A stretch of DNA of 64,000 nt from Mixta mediterraneensis (lineage in GTDB: Bacteria; Pseudomonadota; Gammaproteobacteria; Enterobacterales; Enterobacteriaceae). A program made the translations under genes and the position numbers. Below the pieces are notes generated by a model, which saw only the letters and a program-made list of their open reading frames with translations, ran no database searches and was not told the DNA's origin. Below, one piece after another: positions 21,240 through 32,893 of the stretch; position 1 is the stretch's first letter; the number at the start of each line of letters is the position of its first letter. The DNA is taken from positions 1 to 64,000 of the forward strand of contig NZ_JACFXY010000013.1 of NCBI RefSeq assembly GCF_014946725.1, read 5' to 3'.

Positions 21240-22712
21240 TTAATTACTGAATGGATTTCTGGTATTTCTGGCGCCAGCAGAGCGCGCTGTCACTGGCGAT
21301 GCGTTGGTTGACGGACCATTATCCACGCGTGCCGTTTGCTGCGAATTTTCAGGGGCAACGGTTTCAGGCGAAGTCGAAATCTCTTTGCCCAACTGGCTGT
21401 TCAGCATTTGCAGGTTTTGCTCATTAAGCGTACCCAGCGCATAGCTGATATTCAGTTGGTTGATGAGATAACTGTAACGCGCATCCGAAAGCTGCTGCTT
21501 GGCGTTATACAAGGTGGTGGTCGCATCTAACACATCAACGATAGTACGTGTTCCTACCTGGTAACCGGCTTCCGACGCATCCAGTGAGCTTTGCGCAGAA
21601 ACAACCGCTTGTTGATAGGCGGCGATACTACTGACCGAGGCATTCACATTATTATAAGAAGAACGCACGGTTTGCACAGCGGAACGGTGAGCGCTTTCTA
21701 ACTGCTCACTGGCGCTAACAAAGTTGTATTGTGCCTGCTTAACCTGTGAAGTGACCGAACCACCGCTATACAATGGCAAAGAGAAACTTAAACCAACCTG
21801 ATTCGAACCGGTGATGGAGTCGGTTGAAGAGGTAGACTGGTTTGCGCGGCTGCCGCCGTATTTGCTGTTAGACATGCCGGTTGACGCAGTTAAATCCAGC
21901 GTTGGCATGTGGCCGGTTTCAGCATAACGGATCTGTTCACGCGCTAAATCCTGGTTCAGGCGCGCAGACAGTAAGGTCAGGTTACGGCTTTCCGCTTGTT
22001 TTAACAGCGAACTAACGGCTTCGGTTTTGCTGGTTTTAAAGCGATCAATATTCAGTGACGCCAGCGACAGGTAATCCATGCCGGTGATTTGACGCAGCGC
22101 TTCAACCATATTGTCGAGGTTGTTACGCGCGGTAACTTCGCTTGCTAACACGCTGTCATATTGCGCGCGGGCGTTTTGCACGTCAGTAATCGCAACCAGG
22201 CCAACATTAAAACGTTGCGTAGTTTGATCTAATTCACGATAAATCGACTGTTTCTGCGCTTCGGTGTAAGAAAGAGTATCAATCGCTTTCAATACATTGA
22301 AGTAGGCGGTAGCGGTGTTCAGAATCAGATCCTGCTGGGCAACCTGATAAGTGACATCCTGAATGCCAGCGGTTTTTTCCTGTAACGTCAGGGCGCGCCA
22401 TTTTGACATGTCAAAGATGGTCTGCGTTAATTGCAGTGATCCGCTGGTGGTGTTGGAGTGAACGCCGCTGCTGTCACGGTAACCGTTAGTGTAGGTGTAA
22501 TCTGCACCCAAACCGAGTTGTGGTAATAATGGGCTACGTGCTTCGTTGATTTTCTCGAAAGCTGAATCACGATCCGCCGCAGCGCTGCGTAGGTCCGGGT
22601 TGCTCAGTCGCGCTTGTTGATAAACCTGAAGCAGATCTTCTGCCTGGCTGGCGAAGCTGAAACCGCCCAGGCTCAGCCCAATAAAAAATGGGAGCAGTTT
22701 TTTCATTTGCAT
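21240..22712 (-). CDS. tolC: Outer membrane efflux channel TolC
   Basis: Trimeric outer-membrane channel shared by AcrAB-type pumps and type I secretion. 490 residues. Seen: a signal peptide (cleavage after SFASQA, about 24), the repeated outer-membrane-factor domains, FNVGLVAITDVQNARAQYD in the first half and its partner YQVGTRTIVDVLDATTTLYN in the second, and a C terminus ending NPFSN like the E. coli NPFRN. Divergent from nudF. I did not find a convincing marbox. Confidence 0.98.
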   Translation of the reverse strand: MQMKKLLPFFIGLSLGGFSFASQAEDLLQVYQQARLSNPDLRSAAADRDSAFEKINEARSPLLPQLGLGADYTYTNGYRDSSGVHSNTTSGSLQLTQTIFDMSKWRALTLQEKTAGIQDVTYQVAQQDLILNTATAYFNVLKAIDTLSYTEAQKQSIYRELDQTTQRFNVGLVAITDVQNARAQYDSVLASEVTARNNLDNMVEALRQITGMDYLSLASLNIDRFKTSKTEAVSSLLKQAESRNLTLLSARLNQDLAREQIRYAETGHMPTLDLTASTGMSNSKYGGSRANQSTSSTDSITGSNQVGLSFSLPLYSGGSVTSQVKQAQYNFVSASEQLESAHRSAVQTVRSSYNNVNASVSSIAAYQQAVVSAQSSLDASEAGYQVGTRTIVDVLDATTTLYNAKQQLSDARYSYLINQLNISYALGTLNEQNLQMLNSQLGKEISTSPETVAPENSQQTARVDNGPSTNASPVTARSAGARNTRNPFSN

Positions 22713-22921
22713 TCCTTTTGTTGCAGCAAATTACAGTGGTCGCGCTGCCGGGTAAGCCAAAAAAATTATCGCCGATTCTAGCAGAGTGCAACTGTGTGAT
22801 AAGTTGGCTGAACGTGCCTTCTGCCCCTAATTTACTTAAATAATTCAGAAACAACCACTCGGATGGAGCATAAGGGTTGGCTTTTATTCGCTCCATCCCA
22901 ATCTGCATAAGGAACCAGACG

Positions 22922-23557
22922 ATGACGGAAGAAAAAAAATCCCCTGTGACTTTCACAAAAAACGATGTAGAAATTATTGCACGCGAAATAGTCTACGATG
23001 GTTTTTTTTCGGTTGTACGCTATCGCTTTCGCCATCGTCGTTTTAATGGCGAGATGAGTGCGGAAGTGCAGCGCGAAGTTTTTGAGCGCGGACATGCCGC
23101 CGTCCTGCTACCTTATGATCCCTTACGTGATGAAGTGGTGCTGATCGAACAGATCCGCATCCCTGCTTATGATGTCGGTTCCACGCCATGGTTGCTGGAA
23201 ATGGTGGCCGGGATTATCGATCCAGGGGAAAGCGTAGAGCAGGTGGTGCGTCGTGAAGCGATCGAAGAGGCTGGTTTACAGGTTGGGCGGGTAAAGCCCA
23301 TGCTCAATTATTTTTCCAGCCCCGGCGGCACCAGCGAAAGGTTGTCGATTTTGGTCGGCGAAGTGGATGCCAGCCAGGCACAAGGATGCCATGGTCTGGA
23401 GGAAGAGAATGAGGATATTCTCGTCCATGTGGTAAGCCGCGAACAGGCTTATCGCTGGGTGGAACAGGGGATTATTGATAACGCCGCGTCTGTCATCGCG
23501 CTGCAATGGCTGGCGTTGCACCATGAGAAATTAAGAGAAGAATGGGCACAAAAATGA
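22922..23557 (+). CDS. nudF: ADP-ribose pyrophosphatase NudF
   Basis: Nudix hydrolase that splits ADP-ribose to AMP and ribose 5-phosphate. 211 residues. The Nudix box is complete: [23 protein letters not shown] (about residues 97-119). I chose the ATG at 22922 with an AAGGA site; 15 more in-frame codons upstream look non-coding. Its stop overlaps the yqiB start (ATGA), so the two genes are translationally coupled. Confidence 0.97.
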   Translation: MTEEKKSPVTFTKNDVEIIAREIVYDGFFSVVRYRFRHRRFNGEMSAEVQREVFERGHAAVLLPYDPLRDEVVLIEQIRIPAYDVGSTPWLLEMVAGIIDPGESVEQVVRREAIEEAGLQVGRVKPMLNYFSSPGGTSERLSILVGEVDASQAQGCHGLEEENEDILVHVVSREQAYRWVEQGIIDNAASVIALQWLALHHEKLREEWAQK

Positions 23558-23979
23558 GACAGCGTTATACCCCTGATTTCCCAGAAATGATGCGGCTGTG
23601 CGAAACCAATTTCGCTCAGTTGCGTCGCCTGCTGCCGCGTAGTGACGAGGCGGATGCATCGGTGGTTTATCAGGTGAGTGACGCCCGTTACCAGCTGACC
23701 ATTGAAGAGTCGACGCGCTACACCACGCTGGTGGAAATACGGCAGATCGCGCCGTCAGTCAGCTACTGGAACCTGCCTTCTATGTCGGTAAGGTTGTACC
23801 ATGACGCGATGGTCGCTGAAGTGTGTTCTACTCAGCAGATCTATCGTTTTAAAGCGCGCTATGATTATCCTAATAAAAAACTGCATCAGCGCGACGAGAA
23901 ACACCAAATAAATCAGTTCCTCGCGGACTGGTTGCGCTACTGTCTGGCACGTGGCGCAATGGCAGTACCGGTTTGCTGA
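23554..23979 (+). CDS. yqiB: DUF1249 family protein YqiB
   Basis: Conserved protein of unknown function. 141 residues; nearly the whole length matches E. coli YqiB, for example [17 protein letters not shown] at the start and [20 protein letters not shown] near the end. No catalytic motif is evident. The start overlaps the nudF stop by ATGA, and cpdA follows 43 bases later, so it is probably part of a nudF-yqiB-cpdA-yqiA-parE transcript. Confidence 0.94.
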   Translation: MRQRYTPDFPEMMRLCETNFAQLRRLLPRSDEADASVVYQVSDARYQLTIEESTRYTTLVEIRQIAPSVSYWNLPSMSVRLYHDAMVAEVCSTQQIYRFKARYDYPNKKLHQRDEKHQINQFLADWLRYCLARGAMAVPVC

Positions 23980-24022
23980 ATGCATATAATGCGTTAAATA
24001 GCGTGGAGACGAAGGAAACGCT

Positions 24023-24850
24023 TTGGATAGCCTGCTAACAATTCCGGCGGCAAAAGGGTCCGAAATCAGGATATTACAAATTACGGATACCCATCTTTTC
24101 GCAGGAAAACACGAATCGCTACTGGGCGTGAATACCTGGGCAAGCTTTGATGCCGTTTTAGCGGCGATCACCGAACAGCAACGCGACTATGACCTTGTTA
24201 TTGCGACCGGCGATCTCGCTCAGGATCACTCCGTTGAAGCCTATCAGCACTTTGCTGAGGGTATTGCACGTTTGCCAGGTCCTTGCGTCTGGCTGCCTGG
24301 AAATCATGACTTTCAGCCAGCGATGGTCAACACCCTGGCAGAAAAGAAAATTAATCCTGCTAAGCACGTGTTGTTGGGTGAAAACTGGCAACTCGTGCTG
24401 CTGGATAGTCAGGTGTTTGGCGTCCCGCACGGTATGCTGAGCGACTATCAGCTGGAATGGCTAGAGAAAACGCTGGCACGCTACCCTGAACGTCACACGT
24501 TAATATTGCTTCATCATCATCCGCTGGCGTCTGGCTGTACCTGGCTTGATCAGCACAGCCTGCGTAATCCACACCAACTGGATGCCGTACTGCAAAACTA
24601 TCCGCTGGCGCAGACATTAGTGTGTGGTCATATTCATCAGGAGATGGATGTTGACTGGCACGGGCGTCGGGTATTAGCCACCCCTTCCACCTGCGTGCAG
24701 TTCAAACCGCACTGTACTAATTTCACTATCGATACGGTCGCGCCCGGCTGGCGCTGGTTTACGCTGCATCCAGAAGGCAAAGCGGAAACTGAAGTTGAGC
24801 GGCTGCAAACTGACGCGTTTCGCCCCGATTTAGATTCAGAAGGGTATTGA
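24023..24850 (+). CDS. cpdA: 3',5'-cyclic-AMP phosphodiesterase CpdA
   Basis: Hydrolyses cAMP, setting the signal level for CRP. 275 residues. Calcineurin-type metallophosphatase motifs are in order: QITDTHLF (about 20-27), ATGDLAQDHS (about 60-69), LPGNHDFQP (about 90-98), HHHPL (about 161) and CGHIHQ (about 201). The start is a TTG preceded by GAAGGA, as expected from alignment to E. coli MESLLTLP. Several CRP-like sites occur elsewhere in the window. Confidence 0.96.
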   Translation: MDSLLTIPAAKGSEIRILQITDTHLFAGKHESLLGVNTWASFDAVLAAITEQQRDYDLVIATGDLAQDHSVEAYQHFAEGIARLPGPCVWLPGNHDFQPAMVNTLAEKKINPAKHVLLGENWQLVLLDSQVFGVPHGMLSDYQLEWLEKTLARYPERHTLILLHHHPLASGCTWLDQHSLRNPHQLDAVLQNYPLAQTLVCGHIHQEMDVDWHGRRVLATPSTCVQFKPHCTNFTIDTVAPGWRWFTLHPEGKAETEVERLQTDAFRPDLDSEGY

Positions 24851-24853
24851 TGA

Positions 24854-25435
24854 ATGGCGGCGCTGCTTTATCTACACGGTTTTAACAGCTCGCCGCGATC
24901 GGCAAAAGCGACCCAGTTTCATCACTGGCTGGCGAAGTATCATCCTGATATTGAAATGATTGTTCCGCAGCTCCCCACCTTTCCTGCTGAAGCGGCCGTC
25001 ATGCTGGAAGAGATTGTGATGAGTCGTAGCGGAGAGATGCTCGGCCTGGTTGGCTCCTCGTTAGGCGGCTATTACGCAACCTGGCTATCGCAATGTTTTA
25101 TGCTGCCAGCGGTGGTGGTAAACCCTGCCGTGCGGCCTTTTGAGTTGCTGGTGGATTTTCTGGGCGACAATCAGAATCCCTACACCGGTCAGCAATATGT
25201 GTTAGAGTCTCGGCACATTTACGATCTGAAAGTTATGCAGATTGACCCGCTGGAAGCACCGGATCTAGTGTGGCTGCTGCAACAAACCGGCGATGAAGTG
25301 CTCGATTACCGTCAGGCGCTCGACTATTACAGCGCATGTCGTCACACGGTAGAAGAGGGCGGCAATCATGCTTTTATCGGATTCGAACGCCATTTCCCGC
25401 AAATTCTGGATTTTCTGGGCTTGAATCATCCTTGA
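24854..25435 (+). CDS. yqiA: Esterase YqiA
   Basis: Small alpha/beta-hydrolase with esterase activity on short acyl chains in E. coli. 193 residues. Seen: [16 protein letters not shown] (oxyanion region), the nucleophile elbow [13 protein letters not shown] (about 66-78), and GGNHAF carrying the catalytic His (about 171-176). It starts three bases after cpdA stops. Confidence 0.95.
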   Translation: MAALLYLHGFNSSPRSAKATQFHHWLAKYHPDIEMIVPQLPTFPAEAAVMLEEIVMSRSGEMLGLVGSSLGGYYATWLSQCFMLPAVVVNPAVRPFELLVDFLGDNQNPYTGQQYVLESRHIYDLKVMQIDPLEAPDLVWLLQQTGDEVLDYRQALDYYSACRHTVEEGGNHAFIGFERHFPQILDFLGLNHP

Positions 25436-27379
<1,944 letters not shown>

Positions 27380-27385
27380 TTCACC

Positions 27386-27403
27386 GGGACGCTAAGGCGT
27401 CCC
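27386..27403 (+). terminator. parE terminator hairpin
   Basis: Stem GGGACGC / GCGTCCC with a TAAG loop, 6 bases after the parE stop, followed by an A/T-rich run with interrupted T residues. Confidence 0.65.
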
Positions 27404-27553
27404 TGATTATTTCTGGCTTTAACCCATCGATGAAACTCTACCTGCGATAAACGCTGGAGCGGTGCTGACAGGCGGGGCCAGGGGCGAGAGGGAATCTGGG
27501 CGAAATATGCTAAAACTGGCCGCGGGCGGGGGACTGTTTAAGGAAAATGGAGA

Positions 27554-28453
27554 GTGAAAATAACGCTGGAAGAGCTGCACGCTTGGGTTGCAGTCGTTGA
27601 TACCGGCTCGATTACCGCAGCGGCGGAACAGCTAGAACAGTCCAGTTCTGGTATTAGTCGCGCGTTGAGTCGTCTTGAAAGTAAGCTGCAAACCACCTTA
27701 CTGCTTCGCACAACGCGCCGGCTGGCGTTGACTGAAGAGGGACAGGTTTTCCTCGAACATGCCCGCCAGATTCTTGCTTCGGTAGAGCAAGCGGAGGAGC
27801 ATATCGCCCATCGGCGAGAAATACCCTCGGGGCGATTACGCATCAACGCAGCGGCTCCCTTTATGCTGCACGTCATCGTGCCGCTGGTGGGCGAGTTTCG
27901 AAAACGATACCCGCTGATTCAGCTGGAACTCAATACCGACGATATGCTGATCGATCTGTTAGAACAACAAACCGATATAGCCATTCGCATTGGCGATCTG
28001 CGCGACTCGACCATGCGTGCGCGCGTGTTAGGCAGCAGCCTGATATGTTTAGTTGCCAGCCCTGAATATTTGTCGCGACACGGCACGCCAGACAGCGTTG
28101 CCGCGCTGGAGGCACATCAGTTAATTGGCTTTAGCCAACTGGATGCGCATAACGTCTGGCCTGTCTGGCAGCAAAAAGATGAATTCTTACGGATTAAACC
28201 CACCCTTGCTGCGTCTAGCGGCGAAACTATTCGTCAGCTAGCGCTGTCGGGGCAAGGTATTGCTCGTTTGTCTGACTTTGTCAGCCGGGCGGATCGCGCT
28301 GCTGGTCGGTTAGTGCAAATATTGCCAGATGAAACGCGCGAATTACGTCTACCGGTTCACGCCGTGTATTATCGCAACGCCACGCTTTCCTCTCGTATTA
28401 CCTGTTTTTTAGACTTTTTGTGCGAACAAATACAGGAGCAGCAACTTTTTTGA
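27554..28453 (+). CDS. LysR-family transcriptional regulator
   Basis: DNA-binding regulator of unknown target. 299 residues. The N-terminal winged helix-turn-helix (about 1-60; GSITAAAEQLEQSSSGISRA, then LESKLQTTLLLRTTRRLALT) is followed by a periplasmic-binding-like effector domain (about 88-290) of the DmlR/CrgA subgroup type. It starts at GTG, with GGAG just upstream. It is convergent with ygiN-mdaB across a strong terminator, a position that suggests but does not prove control of the quinone-redox pair. No counterpart sits here in E. coli. Confidence 0.88.
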   Translation: MKITLEELHAWVAVVDTGSITAAAEQLEQSSSGISRALSRLESKLQTTLLLRTTRRLALTEEGQVFLEHARQILASVEQAEEHIAHRREIPSGRLRINAAAPFMLHVIVPLVGEFRKRYPLIQLELNTDDMLIDLLEQQTDIAIRIGDLRDSTMRARVLGSSLICLVASPEYLSRHGTPDSVAALEAHQLIGFSQLDAHNVWPVWQQKDEFLRIKPTLAASSGETIRQLALSGQGIARLSDFVSRADRAAGRLVQILPDETRELRLPVHAVYYRNATLSSRITCFLDFLCEQIQEQQLF

Positions 28454-28496
28454 CAGGCCTGGCGCATGAACGGCAGAACCATATCAGTTTGATGTA

Positions 28497-28522
28497 AAAA
28501 ACCTTGCCAGTTGGCAAGGTTT
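28497..28522. terminator. Bidirectional terminator between lysR-type gene and ygiN
   Basis: Stem AAAACCTTGCC / GGCAAGGTTTT with an AGTT loop: 11 perfect pairs with A and T runs at the ends. Confidence 0.9.
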
Positions 28523-28550
28523 TGTCGCTCTCGTTCCCAGCAAAAGGGAA

Positions 28551-28859
28551 TTACGCGGTGGGTTCCAGCACTAAAATTTTCACATCCACCACATCGTCTT
28601 TAATCCGTCCCCGATGCTCTTCCATATGCAGCATTTGCTGATGCTGCTCCAGATGGCGCAGCGACTCCCACTTCTCCAGCATGAAGATTGAATCCGGCAA
28701 ATTGTGTTTCCATGGCACCTGTGCCTGATGATCAACCAGCGCATCATATTGGTGACAGCCTTCTTCATCTAGCACGGTGGGAATCAATTGCTGGATAGCA
28801 TCCAGCACCACCTGGCGGCGGCCTGGTTTCACACAAATTTCAGCAACAACAGTTAACAT
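28551..28859 (-). CDS. ygiN: Quinol monooxygenase YgiN
   Basis: Small antibiotic-biosynthesis-monooxygenase (ABM) fold protein; E. coli YgiN oxidises menadiol and is thought to form a quinone redox cycle with MdaB. 102 residues. Seen: MLTVVAEICVKPG, TVLDEEGCHQYDALVD and FMLEKWESLRHLEQHQ. It lies 31 bases downstream of mdaB and is probably co-transcribed with it, as in E. coli. Confidence 0.94.
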   Translation of the reverse strand: MLTVVAEICVKPGRRQVVLDAIQQLIPTVLDEEGCHQYDALVDHQAQVPWKHNLPDSIFMLEKWESLRHLEQHQQMLHMEEHRGRIKDDVVDVKILVLEPTA

Positions 28860-28890
28860 GCGCGTTTCCTCTTTCGCAGCGAACGTTTAT

Positions 28891-29472
28891 TTAAGCAAAG
28901 ATCTGGCTGAGATGAGTCCGATAACGCGCAATATCGCGTGGAATATCGGGCTGTTTAATTACGTCATTGCAAATAAAGGTCGGCAACGCTTCCATACCGA
29001 GGAACTGATTGGCTTTATGGAAATGCAGATACAGGCCGTCAACGCCAACGCCTTCAAAGAATTGCTCAGGCTCGACAAAGGCTTCCAGCGGCGCGTTCCA
29101 GGTCAGGGACAACATATATTTTTTCCCCTGGATCAGTCCACCGGAACCGTATTTTTTTGTGCTATCGGAGCGAGTACGGCCATCGCTGGCATACAAAGAA
29201 CCGTGGCCTTCGGTAAAAACCTCATCGATATAACGCTTAACCGTCCAGGGCTCGCCCATCCACCAGCCCGGCATTTGATAAATCACTACATCACTGTCGA
29301 GGTATTTCTGTACTTCTTCAGCGACCACATAATCGCTGTCAGCAACAGTTACGGTAACGTCGTGTCCCAGGTCACGCAGCTGGCTGGCGGCGGCATCGGT
29401 TAAGGTATGATTGAGTTCGCCTTTGGAGTGGGCAAACGTTTTTCCGCCGTCGATGATAAGAATCTTGCTCAT
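28891..29472 (-). CDS. mdaB: NADPH:quinone oxidoreductase MdaB
   Basis: Flavodoxin-fold FAD enzyme that reduces quinones by two electrons. 193 residues. Seen: KILIIDGGKTFAHSKGELN at the N terminus, VVIYQMPGWWMGEPWTVKRY (about 65-84), and LSLTWNAPLEAF. I chose the ATG at 29472; the 11 extra in-frame codons before it contain the expected Shine-Dalgarno region and are not coding. First gene of an mdaB-ygiN pair. Confidence 0.96.
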   Translation of the reverse strand: MSKILIIDGGKTFAHSKGELNHTLTDAAASQLRDLGHDVTVTVADSDYVVAEEVQKYLDSDVVIYQMPGWWMGEPWTVKRYIDEVFTEGHGSLYASDGRTRSDSTKKYGSGGLIQGKKYMLSLTWNAPLEAFVEPEQFFEGVGVDGLYLHFHKANQFLGMEALPTFICNDVIKQPDIPRDIARYRTHLSQIFA

Positions 29473-29614
29473 TATTTTTTGCTCCGTTTCTCGAATATGG
29501 AGCACAGCTTACGCGCGAAGCGGTAAGTTAAAAATGGGTAATTGATCACAATACTTTTGCGCATTAAGCAATAATCAAAGCAGTCATGGCATTATTAACC
29601 GCCAAATTAAACGC

Positions 29615-29641
29615 AAAAAAAGCCGGAACAATCCGGCTTTC
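29615..29641 (-). terminator. Terminator of the aldolase/PTS operon
   Basis: Minus strand stem AAAGCCGGA / TCCGGCTTT with a TTGT loop and a T-run, immediately after the distal aldolase gene. Confidence 0.85.
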
Positions 29642-29645
29642 TCAT

Positions 29646-30506
29646 TCAGTATAAATTCGCTTTTCCTAAGCCGCCGAACAGGTTCATCTTGTAACGAATC
29701 ACCGCTTTGGCAGCATCAATTGCTTCAGGATAAATGACGTTTGGATCCCACCAGGTTTCACGCGTCAGAACGTCGCGCACTTTTTGGAAGTAAGCAAATT
29801 TCATATCACTGGAAATATTGATTTTGCCCACGCCCAGCGTTACCGCTTCTGCAATTTCCGTATCGGGATTGGCCGAGCCGCCATGCAGCACCAGCGGGAT
29901 AGTCAACCGCTGCGAGATCGCTTTAAGGATATGCATCTGTAATTCAGGCTTCATATCTTTGGGATAAATGCCATGGGCCGTACCAATTGCCACCGCCAGC
30001 GTATCCACGCCGGTGCGCTGTACGTAATCTTCGGCCTGGGCTGGATCGGTATAGATTACTTTGCTGACGCCGCCTTCTACCGTGGTGCCGGTGTCACCGA
30101 TCGTACCAAGTTCACCTTCTACCGACACACCTACCGCATGCGCCAGTTTTACCACTTCTTTAGTTAGCGCCACGTTCTCTTCATATGGCAGTAACGAGCC
30201 GTCGATCATTACCGAGGTGAAACCGCATTGAATAGCCCGCAATACCTGCGCCACTGAAGCACCATGGTCGAGATGCAGCGTAAAGGGAATTTTGCTTTTT
30301 AGCGTGCGTTCACGCACGTAGCCAAAGAATTCATCGGTCACGAATGCCAGTTCACTGGGATGAATGGAGATAATCGCCGGTGTGTGAGTGGCTTCAGCTT
30401 CTTCTACTACGGCACGAATAAAACAGCTGTCAGCAACGTTAAATGCGCCAATAGCAAAGCGGTGTTCACGCGTAGGGTTTAACATTTTTTTCATTGAAAT
30501 CAACAT
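29646..30506 (-). CDS. Class II ketose-bisphosphate aldolase (distal copy)
   Basis: Zinc-dependent aldolase of the FbaA/GatY/KbaY superfamily; it would split a ketose 1,6-bisphosphate into two triose units. 286 residues. Metal and catalytic motifs are intact: LHLDHGAS (about 82-89), GELGTIGD, GTAHGIYP (about 178-185), and LVLHGGSANPD (about 207-217), then KINISSDMK. The start at 30506 has an AAGGAAG site eight bases away. Last gene of a leftward PTS operon. The exact sugar (fructose, tagatose or other) cannot be told from sequence; another possible name is a YdjI-like aldolase. Confidence 0.88.
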   Translation of the reverse strand: MLISMKKMLNPTREHRFAIGAFNVADSCFIRAVVEEAEATHTPAIISIHPSELAFVTDEFFGYVRERTLKSKIPFTLHLDHGASVAQVLRAIQCGFTSVMIDGSLLPYEENVALTKEVVKLAHAVGVSVEGELGTIGDTGTTVEGGVSKVIYTDPAQAEDYVQRTGVDTLAVAIGTAHGIYPKDMKPELQMHILKAISQRLTIPLVLHGGSANPDTEIAEAVTLGVGKINISSDMKFAYFQKVRDVLTRETWWDPNVIYPEAIDAAKAVIRYKMNLFGGLGKANLY

Positions 30507-30549
30507 GTTAATACTTCCTTAGCTAGGTTTTACGACAAAGGGATCTCGC

Positions 30550-30573
30550 GCCTGTGCAGACACAGGCTTTTTT
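30550..30573. terminator. Intercistronic stem-loop between the two aldolase genes
   Basis: Stem GCCTGTG / CACAGGC with a CAGA loop. A T6 run follows it on the plus strand, so it is a terminator for rightward RNA. For the leftward operon it is a stem-loop preceded by A residues, more likely a processing or stabilising element than a stop. Confidence 0.5.
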
Positions 30574-30592
30574 AAGGTGTAATGAAGTTATG

Positions 30593-31444
30593 TCAGGCCT
30601 GATTAGCCGCGCCTGACCAGCTCAGATATTCGGTGATGACTTCCCGGCAGGCGGATTCCATGAACGCCTGTAGATCTGCCAGTTCGGCGCTGGGGTGCTG
30701 TTTGAGTGCCTGCTGTAGCGCCAGCTTTCCGGCATCAAATACCGCCGCGCCAACATTCATCTTGGCAACACCATACTGACTCACGCGACGAATAGCATCG
30801 GCGGGTGTGCCGCTACCGCCGTGTAACGCCAGGGGAACCGGTGATATAGCATGCAGTTCAGCCAGGCGCTGAAAATCAATGTGTGGCTTAACGCCAGCGG
30901 GATAAAGCCCATGCGCGGTGCCAACCGACACCGCCAGCAAGTCAACCCCGGTCTGCGTTACAAAAGGTATGACGTCAGCAACCTGAGTCATTTTGACTGC
31001 CGCATCCGCCAGTTCGTAGGTAGGAGCATCGGCAATATGGCCGAGTTCGCCCTCAACGCAAACGCCTGCGGTATGCGCCATATTCACTACCTGTGTCGTC
31101 TGGCGAATATTTTCCGCCAGCGGTTCAGAGGAAGCGTCAATCATCAAGCCGGTAAAACCGGCACGAAATGCCTGGCCAATCAGCGGAAATGCCTTGCCAT
31201 GGTCAAGCGCTAGCGCAATCGGGACGCTGGCCTCCGCTGCCAGCGCCTGAATCAGCGGGACTGCAACGGCTGGCGGAAAATGTGTGCTGTGGCCTTGATA
31301 AACATTGAGGATCAGCGGCGCATGCTGCTGCCCGGCAGCCTGGATGGCGGCACGGGCGGTTTCAAGATTGAAGCAGTTAATGGCCAGCACCGCGTATTTT
31401 TTGCGGGCTGCCTGAGTAATCAGTTCGTTCATTGCCGCGTACAT
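30593..31444 (-). CDS. Class II ketose-bisphosphate aldolase (proximal copy)
   Basis: Second class II aldolase of the operon. 283 residues. Motifs: LALDHGKA (catalytic Asp and zinc His, about 78-85), CVEGELGHIAD, GTAHGLYPAG (about 176-185), and LALHGGSGTPAD. It is clearly related to but distinct from the distal copy; the C-terminal part is diverged and lacks its NLFGG end. I chose the ATG at 31444 (MYAAMNELI), behind AAGGGGGG; 26 further in-frame codons upstream overlap the IIC gene. Ten bases separate it from the IIC stop. Confidence 0.86.
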   Translation of the reverse strand: MYAAMNELITQAARKKYAVLAINCFNLETARAAIQAAGQQHAPLILNVYQGHSTHFPPAVAVPLIQALAAEASVPIALALDHGKAFPLIGQAFRAGFTGLMIDASSEPLAENIRQTTQVVNMAHTAGVCVEGELGHIADAPTYELADAAVKMTQVADVIPFVTQTGVDLLAVSVGTAHGLYPAGVKPHIDFQRLAELHAISPVPLALHGGSGTPADAIRRVSQYGVAKMNVGAAVFDAGKLALQQALKQHPSAELADLQAFMESACREVITEYLSWSGAANQA

Positions 31445-31454
31445 AGTACCCCCC

Positions 31455-32546
31455 TTATTCCAGAGTAAATTTAATGTCGTCGTCACGGACGTTGTGATCT
31501 TCCACATCGTCAAACTCTTCATCTGCCTGAGTAACGGTTTTTTTCAGAACGGACAGCATTACGCCGCAGATCGCTGTGCCAATGCCAAGCGCGACACAGA
31601 ACAGCCACGGCTTAGTGAATAGCGGCACTACAAACATACCGCCATGCGGCACCGGCGCTTCCACGCCCCATACCATGACCAAGCCTCCGGCAATTGACGA
31701 TGCCACCACACAACTGCCCACCACACGGAACAGGTCGCGAGCAGCGATGGGGATTACGCCTTCAGTGATCATGCATATGCCCATGGGAAACGCCGCCTTC
31801 AGCGCCTCTTTTTCCGCCTGAGTGTATTTATGTCGCGTCAACAGACAGGAAAGGGTGATGCCAAACGGTGGAATTATCGAACCGATAAATTTCACCGCTT
31901 CCGGGCCATAAATGCCATCAACCAGCATGCCATCGGCAAAGAGCGACATGGTTTTGTTAATGGGCCCGCCAAAGTCAAACGTGGCCATCGCGCCAAGAAT
32001 CGCGCCCATAACAAATTTTGAGCCTCCCTGCATGGATTCCAGCAGAGCAACCAGGGCTTTCTGCAACCAGACAATCGGTTGCCCGATAAACGTCATCATC
32101 AGCAGTCCGGCAATGATGATGCTGAGCAATGGCAACACCATAATCGGCATTAATCCCTGCATTGATTGCGGCAGTTTGATGGTGCGGCGCAGCAACAAGA
32201 CCGTGTACCCCCCCAGAAAACCGCCGAGGATACCGCCAATAAATCCCGTACCGATCTGCCCGCAGATAAAGCCAACGATCAGACCGGGCGCAAAGCCGGG
32301 GCGATCGGCAATTGATTAAGCGATCGCCGCGCTGATCAGCGGCACGATCAGGCCCATACCCCATCCGCCGATCTGATTCAGCATCCAGGCAATACTGCCG
32401 GTTTGCTTGCCAACGTCAGGCCCACCGATCACCTGACCGAGCGCGATACAGATCCCGGCGGCAACAATCAGCGGGATCATCCATGATATGCCGGTCAGTA
32501 GGTGTCCTTTGATCTCCTGGCCATATTGCCGTTTGATAGTCGTCAT
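31455..32546 (-). pseudogene. Fructose-type PTS permease IIC interrupted by an in-frame TAA
   Basis: Membrane channel subunit of a fructose-family phosphotransferase system. The frame is open for 363 codons except for a TAA at 32316-32318 (codon 77), exactly before SIADRPGFAPGLI, where the family normally has an aromatic residue (AY-SIADRPG). One substitution from TAT or TAC explains it. Both flanks are intact: MTTIKRQYGQEIKGHLLTG at the start, then several hydrophobic helices and a hydrophilic C terminus. The start has a GAGGAG site 11 bases after IIB. As read, the product is a 76-residue fragment. Confidence 0.85.
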
Positions 32547-32557
32547 GCTGGTTCTCC

Positions 32558-32872
32558 TCACGCGCGCGCCAGTGAATCCGCCACTTTCTCAAGGAATTTC
32601 ACCGGTGATTTGATCACCACTTCGGTTTTCACCCTGACAACAGGTTTGCCACGGAAGCGTTCTTCCCCCTTGATCTTCACGTCAACGGCGAGGATCACCA
32701 CGTCGGCTGCGGCAATGTCCTCGTGACTCAGGGCATTTTCGGTGCCGATGGTGCCTTGAGTTTCGACGTGAATGGTATGACCGAGCGCATGCGCACCTTT
32801 AATCAGTTTTTCGCGCGCAATATAGGTATGCGCGATGCCCGCCGTGCAGGCGGCAACACAGACGATATTCAT
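32558..32872 (-). CDS. Fructose-type PTS enzyme IIB
   Basis: Cytoplasmic phosphocarrier that passes phosphate from IIA to the sugar through a cysteine. 104 residues. The active site CTAGIAHTYIA has Cys9; typical fructose IIB segments ETQGTIGTEN and AADVVILAVDVKI follow. As a separate protein it resembles FrwB/FrvB-type systems. It lies between the IIA and IIC genes with short gaps, so the order IIA-IIB-IIC is complete. Confidence 0.93.
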   Translation of the reverse strand: MNIVCVAACTAGIAHTYIAREKLIKGAHALGHTIHVETQGTIGTENALSHEDIAAADVVILAVDVKIKGEERFRGKPVVRVKTEVVIKSPVKFLEKVADSLARA

Positions 32873-32893
32873 GGTGTACCTCGATATTCAGGG

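Noticed and set aside
22713..22921. marbox upstream of tolC
   Set aside because: GCAC is present near 22790 but the rest of the marbox consensus does not fit.
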